Source: Brachyspira pilosicoli P43/6/78
GTDB lineage: Bacteria > Spirochaetota > Brachyspiria > Brachyspirales > Brachyspiraceae
Direction: 5' to 3'
Assembly: GCF_000325665.1 (NCBI RefSeq)
Contig: NC_019908.1
Span: 558,001-622,000 of the forward strand
DNA: 64,000 nucleotides
Part shown: piece by piece, positions 1 to 9,400 of the stretch
Layout of the letters: each line of letters begins with the position of its first letter
How positions within the stretch are numbered: the stretch's first letter is position 1
Position numbers and translations under genes: made by a program
Notes under the pieces: model-generated
The model's input: only the letters and a program-made list of their open reading frames with translations
Told to the model about the DNA's origin: nothing
Databases searched by the model: none

Positions 1-445
1 TTTAGAATATTATAATGAAAACAAGAAATGTGTTTATTGCAGTATGATAGAAGAAGAAAAAAAGATTAATGAAAGAGTGATATGTGAAAACAATGACTTT
101 ATAGCTATATCTCCTTTTGCTTCAAAATCTCCATACCAAATTTATATTTTACCAAAAAAACATTCAGACAGTATAGTATATTCTGAAGATTGTATATCTC
201 AATTTGCTAGTATTGTTAAAGATATATTTAATAGAATTAATAAGGTACTTGGAGAAATTAGTTTTAATTATGTGCTTCATACTCTAACGCCGGCATTAGA
301 AAAAAAATATTCTCATTCTAGTCATTGGTTTTTAGATATAATGCCTAAAATGAGTAAGCTTGCAGGTTATGAGCTTGGAAGCGGAGTTTTTATTAACTCA
401 ATTACTCCAGAAGATGCTACTAATGATTTAAAAAATGCTCTATAA
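1..445 (+). CDS. galT: Galactose-1-phosphate uridylyltransferase, C-terminal part (5' end outside window)
   Basis: The reading frame is already open at base 2, so this is the 3' end of a longer gene; the first internal ATG at 44 is not its real start. The visible part is a HIT-fold half of a GalT-type enzyme (UDP-glucose + galactose-1-P exchange, Leloir pathway). It has a CVYC metal-type CxxC at 29-40, the PFASKSPYQIYILPKKH stretch and the HWFLDIMPKMSKLAGYELG block, which align with the second half of bacterial GalT. The usual HWH of that block reads HWF here. It ends 4 bp before the convergent prmA gene with no obvious terminator between. A related HIT nucleotidyltransferase is the main alternative. 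Confidence 0.75.
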   Translation, partial: LEYYNENKKCVYCSMIEEEKKINERVICENNDFIAISPFASKSPYQIYILPKKHSDSIVYSEDCISQFASIVKDIFNRINKVLGEISFNYVLHTLTPALEKKYSHSSHWFLDIMPKMSKLAGYELGSGVFINSITPEDATNDLKNAL

Positions 446-449
446 AACT

Positions 450-1304
450 TTATCTTAAAAGAAGAGATATCCAATCATTTTTCTGCTTTCTATTTAATAT
501 AGTTAGATTATTTTGTTTTATAGCTTCATTCATAAAGTGCTCTTTTTCTGCTAGTATTCCAGATAATATTAAATGTCCATTCTCTTTTAGTATTTTTTTC
601 AAATCAGGCAATATCTCTATCAATATGTCTGTTTCAATATTTGCTATCACTAAATCATATTGAAAATTACTTAAACTATCAGCACTTCCTAAAAAAACAT
701 TATTTAATTTTATATTATTATATTTAGCATTATCTAAAGTACAATTAACAGCATCATTATCTATATCTATAGAAGTAATATTTCTAGCACCTAGTTTATA
801 ACAAAATAAAGAAAGTATACCGCTACCGCATCCAATATCAGCTATAGTTTTAGAAGAAATATTATTGTTTTTGGAGTATTCATTAATCATTTCAAGTGCA
901 AGAAAAGTAGTTTCATGAGTACCTGTACCAAATGCGTATTGTTTAGCTATATATAATCCATCTTCATTATTATTATCATCTTTTAAATTTGGTATTATAG
1001 TTATTTCTCCAACTTTAAAAGGTTTTAAAAACGCCATATATGATGTTAGATATTCATCTGAGTTTAACTCTTTTATCTCATAATCATATTCTGCCATATC
1101 ATCAATATTTTGTTTTATTATATTTAAATTGTTTTCTAGTTTTTCTTGGTTTTCATTATATATATTAACTATAGCAATATTATTGTTGTTTATAGGAAAC
1201 TCTATATTGTATCCTAATATATCTAATTCACCGCTTTCTATAGTAGCTTCTATGATATCCTCAAAACCTATAGTTATATTTATTGAAAGTGAATATATTC
1301 TCAT
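450..1304 (-). CDS. prmA: Ribosomal protein L11 methyltransferase
   Basis: PrmA trimethylates ribosomal protein L11 in the cytoplasm using S-adenosylmethionine. The 284-residue product has the usual layout: an N-terminal substrate-recognition domain, then a Rossmann methyltransferase domain with the family signature FGTGTHETT, SAM motif I DIGCGSGIL and the later NIETD segment. Length matches the family. It lies 5 bp downstream of the DUF4954 gene on the same strand, so the two are probably cotranscribed. Confidence 0.95.
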   Translation of the reverse strand: MRIYSLSINITIGFEDIIEATIESGELDILGYNIEFPINNNNIAIVNIYNENQEKLENNLNIIKQNIDDMAEYDYEIKELNSDEYLTSYMAFLKPFKVGEITIIPNLKDDNNNEDGLYIAKQYAFGTGTHETTFLALEMINEYSKNNNISSKTIADIGCGSGILSLFCYKLGARNITSIDIDNDAVNCTLDNAKYNNIKLNNVFLGSADSLSNFQYDLVIANIETDILIEILPDLKKILKENGHLILSGILAEKEHFMNEAIKQNNLTILNRKQKNDWISLLLR

Positions 1305-1309
1305 ATCTA

Positions 1310-3289
1310 TTAATTTCCTAACTTTTTTATTAATTTATTTATATCTTCTATTTTTGTCTCTACATCATTTTTATATTTTATAACAAAAGCATTATCTTTA
1401 GCAGTTCCTCTTATAGCTTTAAAATCTTCTTCCATCACAGTTTTATCATCTATTCCGCAGCTAACCATCTTTGCTAAATCATATTCTTTTTTTACATCTC
1501 TATAAAATATTTCATATGAAGTAGTAAGAAGTGATAAATGCTCTTTTAACATTTTTATTATAACATCTATGTTAATAGTATTTACATTATATCTTTTTTT
1601 AATTATATTTATAACCCAAGATTTTTCATCTGTACTATAATTATTATATAGTTCTTCAAAAGATTTTACTAAATCTTGAACATTATTAATATTATTATTT
1701 TCTATATTTAATATAACATCATCTAGTTTTTCTTTTGCACATATAAGTCCTCCAACATCAACCCAAGTTTCATAAAATTTATTTGTATCATTAAAAATAT
1801 CATTTAAGTTGTCAGATTCTTTTATATATTCAAGGAGTTTGTTATGCAAATATAAATCTATTGCAATTGAATATCTATTTGAATATTTGTTTAATGATGA
1901 TGTTTTTATAATCATATTTTTGTATTTTATATATTCTACTTCATCATTAATAATTTCTTTTTTTATATTATTTAATATTTCTTCTGCTTTAATCATTTTT
2001 GAAACAGTATAAGGGCTAAAAACATCAAATATAATTAAATCTTTTTTATCCCCTACTCTTCTGTCTCTATCTCTCCATTTATTTTCATCTCTTGAAAGAC
2101 CTACACCAAATAAATTTAAAGCAGGAATAAGCCTAGTTTGATGATATCCATGTTCTGTGATATATGAAAAAGGAAAATCAGATGTATCAACATTATCATA
2201 ATGAGAGCCTATTACTGTAGAAAAAGCACCAATATGAGAAGGCCATAATATATATGAATTACTTCCTGTTTTGCATCCTCTCTCCATAAAACCATGATGA
2301 TAAGGTCCTAGTTTGTACATATGGTTACTTTGATTTGTAGCACTACCTGCATTAAAAAATGAGAAATGGCTTGCTATTAAAAGTGTTGCTTTATGGTGCG
2401 TAACTGTATAAGGACCTGCAAATATAGAAAACATCTCACCATGCTCTCCTTCACAGTTTGCAAATAGCAAAGAGTCTTCACAAGAAAATTGTCTTCCTAG
2501 TTTAACTCCTTCTCCAATAAATGCCTTTTTTATAACGGTGCCATCAACTATATGTGCTCCTTTTAATACAATGGAATCTTTTAATATTACAGATGTGCCT
2601 ATATATGATGGGCATTCTTTTGTACTTATTATTGTAGTGTTATTTATTTCATCTGTATTTTCTATTGTAGCATAAGGGTCTATGAGAGAATTTTTTATTA
2701 TTCTTGCATTAATGATTTGAGCATGCTTTTTTATCTTTCCGAATTTCTTAGTTTTGCTTTTAGCATAATCATCTATTATTTTATTTATATTATCACGCAT
2801 TAATTTTTTATGTCTATACATTGCAACTATATATGCTATATGTGAGTTTAGTCTATAAAATATTTTTACGCTTCTTCCGTCACCTTCCATAATAGGAGAA
2901 GTTTCTACTCCATTTCCAAAACTGCTCTCTCCTTCCATGTATATAGCTCCGGCATTCTCTATTATAACTCCATTTTGTATTTTATAATTTGCAATAAAAC
3001 GTCCTATATTATTTATATAAACATTACCATTTATAAATACATCTATTAAAGTAGCCCTATTTATTGATGCTGGTACTTTTAGCTTATTATAATATTTTAC
3101 GTTTCCATTTAGTTCATTAATTTTTATTTTGCCATGAAAAGTAACATCTTTTATCCTTGTTAAATCAACATTCTTTATTAATATTTTATCCCAGCTTTGT
3201 GAAATGCATCCTTGGCTTTTTAAAAAATCTATTTCGTTTTCTTTTAATTTTCTAAACTCTTTATCTTCTTTTACAAAAAAATAACTCAT
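1310..3289 (-). CDS. DUF4954 family protein (left-handed beta-helix, hexapeptide-like)
   Basis: The protein of about 659 residues resembles the DUF4954 family found in spirochaetes and Bacteroidetes, whose function is not established. The centre has many short Ile/Val-rich turns (IGTSVILKDSIVLKGAHIVDG and following) typical of a left-handed parallel beta-helix, as in acyl- and nucleotidyltransferases of the hexapeptide superfamily. This is followed by conserved His-rich stretches such as YKLGPYHHGFMERG, and the C-terminal third looks helical. The start at 3289 is chosen because AAGGTG sits just before MSYFFVKED; an in-frame ATG at 3364 would add 25 unlikely residues. It is the first gene of a two-gene unit with prmA. 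Confidence 0.8.
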   Translation of the reverse strand: MSYFFVKEDKEFRKLKENEIDFLKSQGCISQSWDKILIKNVDLTRIKDVTFHGKIKINELNGNVKYYNKLKVPASINRATLIDVFINGNVYINNIGRFIANYKIQNGVIIENAGAIYMEGESSFGNGVETSPIMEGDGRSVKIFYRLNSHIAYIVAMYRHKKLMRDNINKIIDDYAKSKTKKFGKIKKHAQIINARIIKNSLIDPYATIENTDEINNTTIISTKECPSYIGTSVILKDSIVLKGAHIVDGTVIKKAFIGEGVKLGRQFSCEDSLLFANCEGEHGEMFSIFAGPYTVTHHKATLLIASHFSFFNAGSATNQSNHMYKLGPYHHGFMERGCKTGSNSYILWPSHIGAFSTVIGSHYDNVDTSDFPFSYITEHGYHQTRLIPALNLFGVGLSRDENKWRDRDRRVGDKKDLIIFDVFSPYTVSKMIKAEEILNNIKKEIINDEVEYIKYKNMIIKTSSLNKYSNRYSIAIDLYLHNKLLEYIKESDNLNDIFNDTNKFYETWVDVGGLICAKEKLDDVILNIENNNINNVQDLVKSFEELYNNYSTDEKSWVINIIKKRYNVNTINIDVIIKMLKEHLSLLTTSYEIFYRDVKKEYDLAKMVSCGIDDKTVMEEDFKAIRGTAKDNAFVIKYKNDVETKIEDINKLIKKLGN

Positions 3290-3419
3290 AGCTACACCTT
3301 TATTTAAAAAACATAATTTCATAATTATGTTAAAAAATTGAAAATTATAATAATTATATATCAATTTAAAATAATTGTAAATATTATGTTTATTAATATT
3401 TTTTATTAAATATATATAT

Positions 3420-3640
3420 ATGTTATTTATTTTACTGCCCGCCCTATTAATTTTTTTGTATTATATAAAATTATTGCTTTAATATTATAAAATACTCAAT
3501 TTAAAAAAGCATACCCGCCCAAATTTTTAATTGTATTTTTAATATATTCTTCGCACGTTAAATGAAATTATCAATATAATTAAAACTATATTTTCACTTT
3601 ATTTATATATTTTGTTTGTTTTACCGTGCGGTGTATATAT
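3420..3640. repeat. Candidate intergenic repeat with CCCGCCC words
   Basis: The 0.49-kb gap between the DUF4954 gene and glnN has no convincing ORF. It holds unusual GC-rich words in an otherwise almost pure AT background: ACTGCCCGCCCTATTA near 3435, ATACCCGCCCAAAT near 3510 (an imperfect direct repeat about 75 bp apart), and CGCACG near 3553 with its inverse CGTGCG near 3626. I believe similar CCCGCCC / CCGTGCGG blocks recur between genes in Brachyspira genomes, but that is memory, not something shown here. It could be a degenerate mobile or structural intergenic element. Confidence 0.4.
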
Positions 3641-3706
3641 TAAAAAAGTATATATTTAAACTATAAAAAAAATAAAAAATATTTAATTTAACTATATATA
3701 GTAATG

Positions 3707-3735
3707 TTGAAATTATTTCTATATAGTGTTATAAT
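3707..3735 (+). promoter_or_regulatory. Sigma70-type promoter of glnN
   Basis: TTGAAA at 3707-3712 and TATAAT at 3730-3735 are separated by 17 bp, about 40 bp before the glnN start. Confidence 0.6.
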
Positions 3736-3777
3736 ATTTAGTTTAAAATATATAATTTTTTATTAGGGGTGAATAAT

Positions 3778-5865
3778 ATGGATAAATTACCTGACATATT
3801 TGAAAGTTATGTGTTTAATGATAACGTAATGCAAGAAAAACTTCCTAAAGACATTTACAAAAAACTGATAAAAACAATAAAGAATGGTGAGAGATTAGAC
3901 TTAGAGTTAGCAAATGTAGTAGCTCATGCCATGAAAGAATGGGCAATAGAAAAAGGAGCAACACATTTCACTCACTGGTTTCAGCCTATGACAGGCGTAA
4001 CTGCAGAAAAGCATACTTGTTTTATTACTCAAACCAAAGACGGTAAAGTTCGTATGGAGTTTACAGGTAAAGAACTTGTTCAAGGTGAGCCTGATGCTTC
4101 AAGTTTTCCTTCTGGCGGATTAAGAAGTACTTTTGAAGCTAGAGGATATACAGCTTGGGACCCTACTTCTTATGCTTTTATTAAAGATAATACTCTATGC
4201 ATACCAAGTGCTTTTTGTTCTTATAGCGGAGAATCTCTAGATAAAAAAACACCTCTGCTTCGTTCCATGGAGGTTATAGAAAGAGAAAGTAAAAGAATAT
4301 TAAAACTATTTGGTCATAATAATATTAATAGAGTATATACAACAGTTGGCGCAGAACAAGAATATTTTTTAATAGATAGAGATTTATATTTACAAAGACC
4401 AGATTTAAGATATTGTAAGAGAACATTATTTGGAGCTTGCCCGCCAAAAGGACAGGAATTAGAAGACCATTATTTTGGTGCTATAAAACCAAGAGTTTTA
4501 GAGTTTATGAAAGAGTTGGATAATGAACTTTGGAAACTTGGTATTATTGCAAAAACAGAGCATAATGAAGTAGCTCCTGGTCAATATGAACTTGCTCCAG
4601 AGTTTACAATAACAAATATGGCAACAGACCAAAACCAAATTACAATGGAGCTTATGAAGGTAATAGCAGAGAAACATAATTTAGCTTGTATTTTGCATGA
4701 AAAACCTTTTTCTGGAGTTAATGGCAGCGGAAAACATAATAACTGGTCTATAGCTACAGATACAGGACTTAACCTATTTGAGCCTGGAAATACACCTTCA
4801 GAAAATAAACAATTCCTACTATTTGTGGTTGCTGTAATGAAAGCTGTTGATGAATATCAGGATTTGTTAAGAGCTACAACTGCTAGTGCTAGCAACGACC
4901 ATCGTTTAGGAGCATCTGAAGCACCTCCTGCTATAATATCAATATTTCTTGGAGATGAACTTACTGAAATAATTGAGTCTATGGAAAACTCAAAAAAATA
5001 CAAAAAAAGAGAAGCTGTAGAAATGGAAATGGGTGTTAATTCTTTGGCTAGATTTACAAAAGATTCAACTGATAGAAACCGTACTTCTCCTCTTGCTTTT
5101 ACTGGAAATAAATTTGAGTTTAGAATGGTTGGCTCTAGTTTATCAGTATCTGGTCCTAATATAGTATTAAATACAATAGTAGCAGAAGCATTATCACAAT
5201 TTGCTGATGTATTAGAAAAGTCTTCAGATTTTGATAAAGATTTAGAAGTGTTACTAAAAGAAAACATCAAAAAACATAAAAGAATAATTTACAATGGAAA
5301 TAACTATTCTGATGAATGGGTAAAAGAAGCTAATAAGAGAGGCTTATGCAATTTAAAAACAACTCCTGAAGCACTTGAAACATTTATATCACAAAAAAAT
5401 ATAGACTTGTTCTTAAAACACAAAGTATTAACAAAAGCTGAAGTTCTCTCAAGATATGAAATAAGTTTAGAAGAATATAATAAAGTAATTAATATTGAAG
5501 CACTTACTTTAATAGATATGATTAATAAATATATTATACCATTTTCTTTGGATTATACAGAAGAGCTTGTTAATATATATGAGAAGAAAAAAAGTTTAAA
5601 AATAAAATATGATATAGAAAAAGACTTGTTAGATAGATTAACTAGTTTAACTAATAATCTTTATAAGAAGCTAAGAACTTTAGAAGATTATTTATCTGAA
5701 GCAAAAAAGATAAAGAATATATCAAAGTCTAGCATATTTTTCAGAGATAAAGTGTTGGCTTGTATAGAGGATATGCGTCCTATAATTGATGAGCTAGAGA
5801 AAACTGTTTCTAAAAAATATTGGAAACTTCCAACTTATGGAGATATGCTATATAGCTTAGCTTAA
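3778..5865 (+). CDS. glnN: Glutamine synthetase type III
   Basis: This enzyme condenses glutamate and ammonia to glutamine with ATP and is the main ammonium-assimilation enzyme in the cytoplasm. The product of about 695 residues has the long type III architecture: an N-terminal GSIII region containing THFTHWFQPMTG, the catalytic beta-grasp and guanido-kinase-like core with GAEQEYFLID, GSGKHNNWS and NDHRLGASEAPPA, and a long helical C-terminus. A GTG at 3769 is in frame, but AGGGG at 3765-3769 is well spaced for the ATG at 3778, so that start is preferred. The gene is monocistronic, with its own promoter and a strong terminator. Confidence 0.95.
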   Translation: MDKLPDIFESYVFNDNVMQEKLPKDIYKKLIKTIKNGERLDLELANVVAHAMKEWAIEKGATHFTHWFQPMTGVTAEKHTCFITQTKDGKVRMEFTGKELVQGEPDASSFPSGGLRSTFEARGYTAWDPTSYAFIKDNTLCIPSAFCSYSGESLDKKTPLLRSMEVIERESKRILKLFGHNNINRVYTTVGAEQEYFLIDRDLYLQRPDLRYCKRTLFGACPPKGQELEDHYFGAIKPRVLEFMKELDNELWKLGIIAKTEHNEVAPGQYELAPEFTITNMATDQNQITMELMKVIAEKHNLACILHEKPFSGVNGSGKHNNWSIATDTGLNLFEPGNTPSENKQFLLFVVAVMKAVDEYQDLLRATTASASNDHRLGASEAPPAIISIFLGDELTEIIESMENSKKYKKREAVEMEMGVNSLARFTKDSTDRNRTSPLAFTGNKFEFRMVGSSLSVSGPNIVLNTIVAEALSQFADVLEKSSDFDKDLEVLLKENIKKHKRIIYNGNNYSDEWVKEANKRGLCNLKTTPEALETFISQKNIDLFLKHKVLTKAEVLSRYEISLEEYNKVINIEALTLIDMINKYIIPFSLDYTEELVNIYEKKKSLKIKYDIEKDLLDRLTSLTNNLYKKLRTLEDYLSEAKKIKNISKSSIFFRDKVLACIEDMRPIIDELEKTVSKKYWKLPTYGDMLYSLA

Positions 5866-5890
5866 AGATTATAATATCTTTTTTAATATT

Positions 5891-5926
5891 AAAAGGCCTG
5901 CAAAATTATATTTTTGCAGGCCTTTT
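5891..5926. terminator. Bidirectional hairpin terminator
   Basis: AAAAGGCCTGCAAAA at 5891-5905 pairs with TTTTTGCAGGCCTTTT at 5911-5926 around a short loop. A/T tracts on both sides let it serve glnN on the plus strand and the convergent small gene on the minus strand. Confidence 0.85.
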
Positions 5927-5939
5927 AGGTTATAAAAAA

Positions 5940-6182
5940 TTAATAATCTATATCAACTATTCTTCCTCTTCTAGTTACTTCAAGTTCTACGCCATTACTA
6001 AGTTCTACATGATACAATCCATCGTCCATCTCTACTTTCCAAATTCTTGTTCTTGGGAAACGTCTTTTTACAGCATTTTTAACTGCTGCAGGAACTTGAC
6101 TGATAGGTATAATCCAATCAGCAAAAAGAGAAGAACTTCCGATTATAGAAAAAGCAAATAACAAACAAAATAATTTTTTCAT
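5940..6182 (-). CDS. Small exported PepSY-like protein
   Basis: This is an 80-residue protein with a clear Sec signal peptide (MKKLFCLLFAFSIIGSSSLFA, likely cut before DWIIP). The mature part of about 59 residues has the pattern of the PepSY-like DUF2874 family: VPAAVKNAVKRRFPRTRIWK, then a beta strand pair ending in GRIVDIDY. Such proteins lie in the periplasm or at the surface, and their ligand is not known. It is convergent with glnN across a shared terminator. Its upstream region (6183-6352) shows no gene; it contains a weak AAAAATAGC/GCTATTTTT inverted pair. Confidence 0.65.
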   Translation of the reverse strand: MKKLFCLLFAFSIIGSSSLFADWIIPISQVPAAVKNAVKRRFPRTRIWKVEMDDGLYHVELSNGVELEVTRRGRIVDIDY

Positions 6183-6352
6183 AAATTACCCCTTTTTTTA
6201 TTTATAATATATTTAATTAACTTATAATTATATTATAGTATAATTTTGGAGTAATGTCAATTTATTTTACAAAAAATAGCTATAAATTTACAATTTTTTT
6301 GCTATTTTTAAGTAAATTTTGACAAAATTTTACATTTTAGGCGTGTATAATA

Positions 6353-6389
6353 AAAAAGGTTTACAAATTAATATTTGCAAACCTTTTTA
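6353..6389 (-). terminator. Hairpin terminator of the dehydratase-activase gene
   Basis: AAAAAGGTTTACAAAT pairs with ATTTGCAAACCTTTTT around a short loop, with one A-C mismatch. It lies 18 bp beyond the stop codon of the minus-strand activase gene. Confidence 0.7.
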
Positions 6390-6407
6390 TATTTACATTA
6401 TTATTAA

Positions 6408-9400
6408 TTATTTATGATATGCTCCAACAGCTTCTTTAATATCATCATCAACCATAATAGAGTTCATACTATCTTTAGCAGAACGAGCAAAGAACTCTAA
6501 TCTGTTTACAGTATTAACTTCACTAGCACCAGCATCCATATCCAAATAAAGAAGATTAAGATTAGGATATATAGTTTTAAGTCTAGTTTCAATACCGCGA
6601 GCTATAATATGGTTAGCAATACAACCAAAAGGCTGTAAACAAAGCACATTATTAATATTCTCTTCAGCAAAAGTAGCTATTTCACCAGGTAAAAGCCAAG
6701 CTTCACCAAATTGGTTAGTCATAGCAGTAACTTTAGCAGCATTTTCAGCAATTTGTCTTATATGGTGTACAGGTCTAAATCCTTTAAACTTAGACATTAT
6801 TTGGTTTATAGAATCTATTCTAGCATCTATAACTTTCTCAGACAATTTAGAACCATAATATCCAAGTAAAGACACCTCTCTAGCATTAGTTTCTTTGTTT
6901 ACCTGTTCGCTTATAACTTTTTGTACAAAGAAGTCAAATACAGGAGGCACTATAACTTCTATTCCTTTAGCCATAAGCCAATCACAAACATCTCCATTAG
7001 CAAAATTGTTGTATTTTACATATATCTCACCAACAAGTCCAGCTTTAGGTAATACTAAGTCTTTAGTTTCAATAGCATTAAACTCTTTAACAGCCTGTTT
7101 TAACAACTTATCAGTATCACCAAGATTAAAATCTTTAGGGTGTAAAGCTATATATTTATTAGCAAGAGCTAAAGATTCACCTCTATTAACCTCACGTACA
7201 GCAGTATAATAATACATTGTAGATATAGCATCAGCATAAGGCATAGCAACTATACCCTCTTTCATCATATCTATTTTTGAAAGCTTAAATCCAGGCTGGT
7301 CATTAATAACAGTTAAACCAACAGTAATAACAGGTACATTAGGATAACCAGCATTAATTAAACCTCTTTTAATAAGTGAAGCATAGTTACTAGCACGGCA
7401 TTGTCCGCCTGTTTGAGTAATACCAGCAGCTATTTTATCAGGGTCATATTTTCCGCTTTGTACAGCTTTTACAATATCACCTACTATTATTGTAGCTGGA
7501 TAACATATATCTTGGTTAGCATATCTTAAACCTGTTTCTACAGAGTCTATATCAGGCTCTGGAAGAGGTATTGTATCGTATCCGCTTCTTTGAAGTAGAG
7601 TTAAAATCATAGGGTCATAGAAATGTCCGAATTTAGGAACAAGTATTGCACGCTTATCATTTTTCTCATATCTTTTAATAATAGTTCTTTGAGGTTTTTC
7701 TTTTGGTATAAAATCACCTTTCATCTTCATACTTTCTATCATAGAACGTATTCTAAGTCTTATACTTCCAGGGCTTGAAATCTCATCAACTTTTACTAAA
7801 GTAGGATTTTTTCCATAAGCATTAAGTATAGATTTTATTTCATCAGAAGTAGTAGCATCAGGACCGCAGCCGAAACTATTAATTTGAACAACTTCAAGTT
7901 TTAAATCTTTTTGCTTAGCTGCCCATAAAACAGCTTTAAACATCTTATTAGGATAAGACCATTGAGTTAATACTTGAACATCAGCAAGAGATTCATCAAT
8001 ATCAAGACCATCTTCTGTAAGCACATTAATACCAAATGAAGCAATAGTTTCTGGTATTTTGTGGTTAATTAATGGGTCTATATGATAAGGTCTGCTTACT
8101 ATAAGTATAATAGGAGTTTGCGTTTCTTTAGCATGCTCTATTATTTTTTTGCCTTCTTCTTTTAATTCTGCTTTTACTCTCTCTTGTTCTTTTAAAGCTA
8201 ATTTGAATGCTCTGTCGAAATCTTTTTTATCTATACCGAGTGTTTTTACAAAATAAGCCTTACAGCCTTTGTAAAGTAAATCTTCGTTTAAGAAAGAGAT
8301 TGTTGGAGCATCAAAAGCTATACCATATTTAGTTAATGGACTTATAGAACTGTCTATTACATCAGGATAACCAGTTACAACAGGACAGTTATAACTATTA
8401 TCACTATTATCATCTTCTTTTTTCTCTAAAACAACAGAAGGATAGAATATTCTGTCTACATTAGATTCTATTAAATCATATATATGTCCATTAGCTATTT
8501 TAGCAGGGAAACATATATTATCACTCATAACTGTACCAGAGCCTTTCTCAGCTATAGCCATGCTTGAAGGAGATGATAATTGTACTCTATATCCGCATTC
8601 TACAAGTATAGTAGCCCAGAATGGGAAGTTTTGATACATATTAAGTACTCTAGGTATTCCTATAACACCTTTTATATCATCTGTAGCAGGTGCTAAAGGT
8701 CTGTCAAAGAGTAAAGAAAGTTTTTTCTGAGTAATATCCATTCCATAATTTCTTTCTTTTGAGCCTTTATTAGTGAATATTCTTTCGCATTTGTTACCTG
8801 TATAGAATGATTTACTGTCTTTGAATTTTAATCTTGTAACAGTACAAAGGTTTTCGCAGCCTTTACAAGTAAGCTGTTTTCTCTCATAATCATTAGCTTC
8901 TTGTAAATTATCTAAACCTATAAATGTTGTATCTTCTTTTTCTTTATTGTAAGTATCTAAAGCGAGCAATGCACAGCCATAAGCTCCCATAAGCTCTGAT
9001 ATATCAGGGCGAATAACTTTTTTGTTTAAGAATTTTTCTACAGAACGAAGCACTGCAGCATTCTTAAATGTACCGCCTTGAACAACTATATGCTCACCCA
9101 AAATAGAAGTATCAGTAATTTTTAATACTTTAGTGAAACAGTTTAATGTAACACTCTTAGCAAGACCTGCAGAAATATCAGCAACTGAAGAGCCCTCTCT
9201 TAAAGACTGTTTTACTTTACTATTCATAAACACTGTACAGCGGCTTCCTAAATCACAAGGGCTAGCAGATTCGCAAGCAATATTAGCAAAATCAGCTACT
9301 TTATACCCCATGCCGCGTGCAAATGTTTCTATAAATGAACCACAGCCTGATGAACAAGCCTCGTTAATTTCAATATTTTCTATGATACCGTCTTTAATAA

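Noticed and set aside
1129-1383. Hydrophobic plus-strand ORF over prmA and DUF4954
   Set aside because: Low-complexity Leu/Ile/Ser translation opposite two real genes.
4857-5270. Long minus-strand ORF inside glnN
   Set aside because: Antisense shadow of a strongly conserved gene; no ribosome-binding site and no recognisable protein pattern.
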